In this document: positions 59,961-64,000 of the stretch, piece by piece | Layout of the letters: every line of letters begins with the position of its first letter | How positions within the stretch are numbered: the first letter of the stretch is position 1 | Source: Malurus cyaneus samueli | Taxonomy: Eukaryota > Chordata > Aves > Passeriformes > Maluridae | Reading direction: 5' to 3' | Length of the DNA stretch: 64,000 nucleotides | Assembly: GCA_009741485.1 (NCBI GenBank) | Contig: CM019218.1 | Location: 30,774,898-30,838,897 of the forward strand | The notes under the pieces: model-generated | Database searches by the model: none | What the model was told of the DNA's origin: nothing | The model's input: only the letters and a program-made list of their open reading frames with translations | Made by a program: the position numbers and the translations under genes

Positions 59961-62930
59961 TGTACCATGGGTCAGCTGAAAAGCGTGTCATTGTATAACC
60001 AAGGTACCCATCACACTCCATGCCCACTGTGAAGCGGGACCCAAAGAAACATTGTAAGACGGACCACGCTGAGTCAAGATCAAAAGTCCACCAAAGGCAG
60101 TAGGGAAGAACAGAAACAGGATCAAAGGCAGAGCTGAATGGGGGACTTTTTCTGTGAAGGGAGGTTGAGGAGTATAATATTATTTCATTTGCAATAGGGA
60201 TGAGGAAGGCTACAAAACAATAGTTGCCTTTAGCAACAACTGGCTGATACTTTCGGTTTATTTATGCTCTGCAAGTTGAAAAGAGAGATGTAAAGGTGCT
60301 TTAAAAATAGTTGCAAGGAAGTTTGTGCTTTGCCACTGGGCTGCCTCTCAGTGCTGTTCCCAGCTGGATGCGATCTGCTGATAAGCTTGTACCTGGCCTG
60401 AACTCAGCCGTCTGCGTGCCAAGCCACCCGGAGCAGTGTACCCGCTCAGGATAGGTTGCCGACGCCCCCTTTTGCAGAGGCTGGATGCAACTGCTTTGTG
60501 GGCCACGTCCAGCCCTGGGCTGCAGCTGGTAAAGCCCCGCCTGTGCACCGAAAGCCTGCTCACATCAGTGTCCGGCTGTCACAGAGCAGGGACTGCATTG
60601 CACTGAGGGACAAGTGTGGTCCCAGGCAGGGTGTGGTGACACCAAGACCCATGCATTAAGAGATGGAAGGGGGTTCTGCATGTAAATAATTTACTAGTAT
60701 GACCTCAATGCTACCAGGCCCTTGTTTATTTTTATTAAGTCAGTAAAGAACCATGCTGATTCTGAAACAGTTTGGGGACCAGAGGCTGAGAGGTGACATA
60801 GAACAAAGGCATCTGTCCCCCCTCTGTGCAAGACAACCAGGCTGGGAGGGGATGGATTCCTTCTGAATTTCCAACTCTTCTGGCACACAGAAACCTTTGT
60901 GGGGAAACTAGAGAGGGAGAAATGCCACACATTCTACAGGTGGCTGCACGAGAAATGTAGGAGCTTTGCCACATGCTCTCTGGATGACCACAGAGGGGAA
61001 ATAATTTGCTGGATGATATTTATCACTATTTCAGTCAGGGTTTCTGGGTGCCCCCAGCTGCGAGTGCTGTGCTGGGGCCATGGGTCCACAGAGAGGTAGG
61101 CTTTTGGCTGAGAAACAAAAGCAAAGCATGACCTTACTCTCATCAAAGAGGAGCTAATCATGCTTCTGACAAGAACAGAGACACTGGGCTTGGCTCTGGG
61201 CTGCCATGCAGTGCAGGTGGTGAGTGCTGAGGTGATGGCATGAATCCCTGCTCCACAGTTTCTTCAGTGCTGTGAAACTGAGGCAGCCTTGAAAATTCAC
61301 AGCTTCCTCCTTACCTCCTTACCAATCCTTTGCTTTCTGTAGGGGAATAAAAGGTTGCGGACACATGAGACCTTGATTGCTGGCTACTGTGGCTGTGAAC
61401 AGAGGAAAGCTAATCCTCCTATTTTCCTACTCCTTTTTTTTTTCTTAAAGTCTCTGTTCCATACATCATGTGGTCATAAGAGAATCAAATTTTTCAGTTA
61501 AGAAAAGCATGCTGTTTATTTTAGCTATCACACAGAAAAACATGAAAACTCTGAAGTGTGAATCAAAGACTAGAGTCAAAAGCAAATGCACAGAATTCAG
61601 CATTATTTGTTTTATTTGTTCTTAGTTATGTTTCTTAGGTGACTGGAAGTATTTTGGAACCTGACTGTCAAACATTTGGGATTAGCTGTCGTGGAAGGCA
61701 AAGGTGGTTTCCCTCTAGCACCACTTGGGAAATGCCGAGGTCCCAGCTCACAGCTCTGCAGGGGAGGTGTTACTTGGCAAGTACCAGGAGCTTGATCAGA
61801 AATTTGGGACCAGCTGAGATGGTCAAGGAGCAAAACAGATCAGTTTTTCTCTTTAGGTCTCCTATATGTGGCTGGTCCAACTATATAACAGGTCCAGCAT
61901 AACTTCTAGCAGCAGGAAACTCTCCTCATTCAATGGTTGCCTGATGTCCTGTGTGAAATGAGCGTTCAGCCAATAATACAAACACAACTTAATAAACATG
62001 TAGTTTCTGCAGTAACTGGTGTCTCCATGTCTGCCATTCTCCCTGCCTGCCCAGCAGAGGGGACTGGAATTATCAAGAAATAAGTTTGTCCATCAAAGTG
62101 TCCTTCCAACTGAGGCTTTGCACAGCACATGCACAGCCTGTGCTGCTCAGTTTGTCTGTGGATAGACAATTGCTATCTCCAGGCCTACAGAGTGAGCATT
62201 GTTTAAATATTAAAAATAGTTTTTAAAAAGTCTTTTGACTCCAAAGTTCAGTGCCTTTCAGTTTGTGTACGTGAAGCTGAGAAATCATACCCACTAATTG
62301 TTACTGAAGTTTGCAGTTGGTTGGCCCACCAGTACAATGCCAGGATGCTGACCAAACTTGTGCACCTCCCTCCCAAATGCAGATGTGTTTGAGATGTGCA
62401 GCTCAAAGATGACCATTGTGTTACCTCTAATATTGTAGATGGATAAAAACACTACAGGTTCAAGCTGTGATGGATGTGACAGTGTCTGTTGCAAATGGAG
62501 CTGTTCCAAAACACAAAATAGAATTTCAAAATGTCACTAAAATGCTGAAGACATATTGAGGAGCAGGTGTGGGACTGGTGGATGGTAAAGGCTTTCTTAT
62601 TTAAACTGTTCATAAGAGGAAGTCTGCTGATGAAAGGAGGGCCCTACATTCACCTCCAACAGTATAAGCAGAATGAAAAGCAGCAGCAGCAAAAGCCAGT
62701 AATGCACCAGAAGATAAGTGTCCAGCCTAAATCAGACCAATCAAATAACTGTGCTGGTGAATTCATATGCCAATCTAATCCACATTTCCTGAAGCAGTTG
62801 AACCGTCAGCCACAAAGCTCATCCCAGGAAGAAGGTCTGTTGCAATAATGATGCTGTGGAGAGGGATAGCTCTGTATCATAGCTGCGTTGTAAATGTTTA
62901 TGACCAGTTTGCATTTGTGAAGTGCATACT
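59961..62930. other. Intergenic DNA, nothing recognised
   Basis: No gene or RNA supported. Open frames are under 100 codons with no family resemblance. Confidence 0.5.
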
Positions 62931-62936
62931 TTTCAG

Positions 62937-63775
62937 AGAATCATAGAAACATTAAGGTTGGGAAAGATTATTGAGAACCTCCAAAATTATGGAGTCCAAC
63001 CTTTGACCAAACACCACCATGTCAACTATGCCACAGCATTAAGTTCTAGATCCAGTCAGCTCTTGAATGCTTCCAGGGAGGGTGACTCCACAACCTCTCT
63101 GGGCAGTTAATTGCAGTGCTTGACGACCCTTTCAGTGAAGAAATTCTTCCTGATGTCCAGCCTGAACCTCCTGTGCTGCAGCTTGAGACCATTTCCTCAT
63201 GTCCTGTCGCTGGTTGCTTGGGAGATTGACCCCCACTTGGCTACAGCCTCCTTGCAGGTGCTTGTAGAGAGTGATAAGGTCTCCTCCAAGCCTTCTCTTC
63301 TCCAGGGTAAATACCCCCAGTTCCCTCAGCCACTCCTCATCAGACCTGTGCTCCAGACTTCCAGACCCTTCATCAGCTCCATTGCCCCTCTCTGGACTCG
63401 CACCAACACCTCAATTTCTTTCTTGTAGTGAAGGGCCCAGAACAGAACACAGGATTCGAAGTGTGGCCTCACCAGTGCAGAGTACTGGGGACAATCATTG
63501 GCCTGATCCTGCTGGCCACACTGTTCCTGTTACAGGCCAGGGTGCCATTGGCCTTCCTGGCCACCTTGGCACACGCTTGATCATGTTCAACCATCAGCTG
63601 ACCAGCACCCCCGGGTCCTTTTCTGCTGAGCAGCTTTCCAGCCCTCTTCCCTCAGCTGCATGGGGTTTCTGTAACCCAAGTGCAGGACACAGCACTTTGC
63701 CTTAAACCTCATACCACTGGCCTCAGCCAGTGACCCAGCCTGTCCAGATCCCTCTGCAGATCCTCTCTTTAGTAC
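62937..63775 (-). mobile_element. CR1 LINE, 5'-truncated, about 840 bp
   Basis: Begins (its 3' end, on the plus strand) with AGAATCATAGAA and then 'AAGGTTGGGAAAGATTATTGAG', 'GAGTCCAACC' and 'ACACCACCATGTC', the typical reverse-complement 3' end of avian CR1. It continues through 'GTGAAGAAATTCTTCCTGATGTCCAGCCTGAACCTCC', 'CTCCAGGGTAAATACCCCCAGTTCCCTCAGCC' and 'GTGCAGAGTACTGGGGACAATCA'. Better preserved than the other copies in the window, so younger. Such copies are the commonest bird retrotransposon remains and mark this as avian (or at least sauropsid) DNA. Confidence 0.93.
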
Positions 63776-63789
63776 CAGCAAAGGTACCA

Positions 63790-63880
63790 GATGTTTCTGT
63801 GAGTGTGTGCACTGGTCAAAGTGCATGTATTAGATGAAGAAGAGCGTGTATATTTGTGCGTGTGTGTGTTTACGCTGGCT
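63790..63880. repeat. GT-rich simple repeat
   Basis: Interrupted GTGTGT/GTGCG runs (for example TGTGCGTGTGTGTGTT near 63,855) just beyond the truncated 5' end of the CR1. Confidence 0.6.
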
Positions 63881-64000
63881 TAAGGAATTGTGTCCATGCA
63901 TAAGAACAGGTGCCAGTGAACTTGTGAGCAAGACACCGCGTGGCCATCACGCATCTGTGTGTGAGCACTCGAAACTGCAGAACAAACAGCGAGTGTTGTG

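Noticed and set aside
1..64000. CRISPR-like arrays, phage, toxin or viral genes
   Set aside because: No regularly spaced repeats with unique spacers and no viral or toxin protein signatures were seen. The tandem repeats present are ordinary minisatellites and simple repeats.

Overview
The window is bird-like nuclear DNA. The evidence is CR1 LINE fragments of several ages (one typical avian truncated copy ending in the ATTCT-type 3' tail), a ZFP36L1 gene that reads like an avian orthologue, and short, GC-rich genes with compact introns. There are no prokaryotic operons, phage or CRISPR arrays. Three genes can be supported: ZFP36L1 (minus, complete), the first two coding exons of a secreted BPI/LBP-family protein (minus), and the first 14 exons of a PLEKHG4/PLEKHG4B-family Rho exchange factor (plus, cut off before its DH-PH domains).

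Layout. 1-22.6 kb is mostly intergenic DNA with one 20-N gap, a CR1 3' end near 16.7 kb and a GC-rich TATA-containing patch near 18.7 kb. 22.6-26.2 kb holds ZFP36L1: AU-rich 3'UTR, exon 2 with both CCCH fingers, a GC-rich intron, exon 1 and a TATA-like promoter. 26,184-33,656 is a poor-quality, indel-rich copy of the sequence at 50,661-56,415. It is interrupted by about 0.5 kb carrying BPI-like exon 2, a 10-N gap, and an inverted 122-bp copy of 18,580-18,701. 33,657-50,660 is a separate locus with BPI-like exon 1 and its TATA promoter, about 5 kb of intergenic DNA, the CpG-rich promoter of the PLEKHG4-like gene, and that gene's exons. It ends inside an exon exactly where the clean copy of ZFP36L1 upstream DNA begins. 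50,661-64,000 is that upstream DNA (CpG-rich start, a consensus kappa-B site, old CR1/L3-like pieces, a younger CR1).

The most economical reading is that 26,185-50,660 is a misassembly: a noisy-read gap fill plus a fragment of an unrelated BPI/PLEKHG4-like locus placed between the ZFP36L1 promoter and its true upstream region. The true order would then be 1-26,184 followed by 50,661-64,000. Three junctions support this: a shared start at 26,184/50,661, a 38-bp repeat at 31,281-31,318 and 33,657-33,694 that re-joins BPI intron 1, and an exon cut mid-codon run at about 50,660. A real segmental duplication with insertion is the alternative and can be tested with raw reads.

Functionally, ZFP36L1 destabilises AU-rich mRNAs, and its own 3'UTR carries the nonamer it binds. 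The BPI-like protein would be a secreted lipid/LPS-binding factor, and the PLEKHG4-like protein a RhoGEF with a SEC14-like and spectrin-like region. Nothing in the sequence ties the three into one system, and I found no convincing novel system. The unusual signal here is the structure of the assembly.
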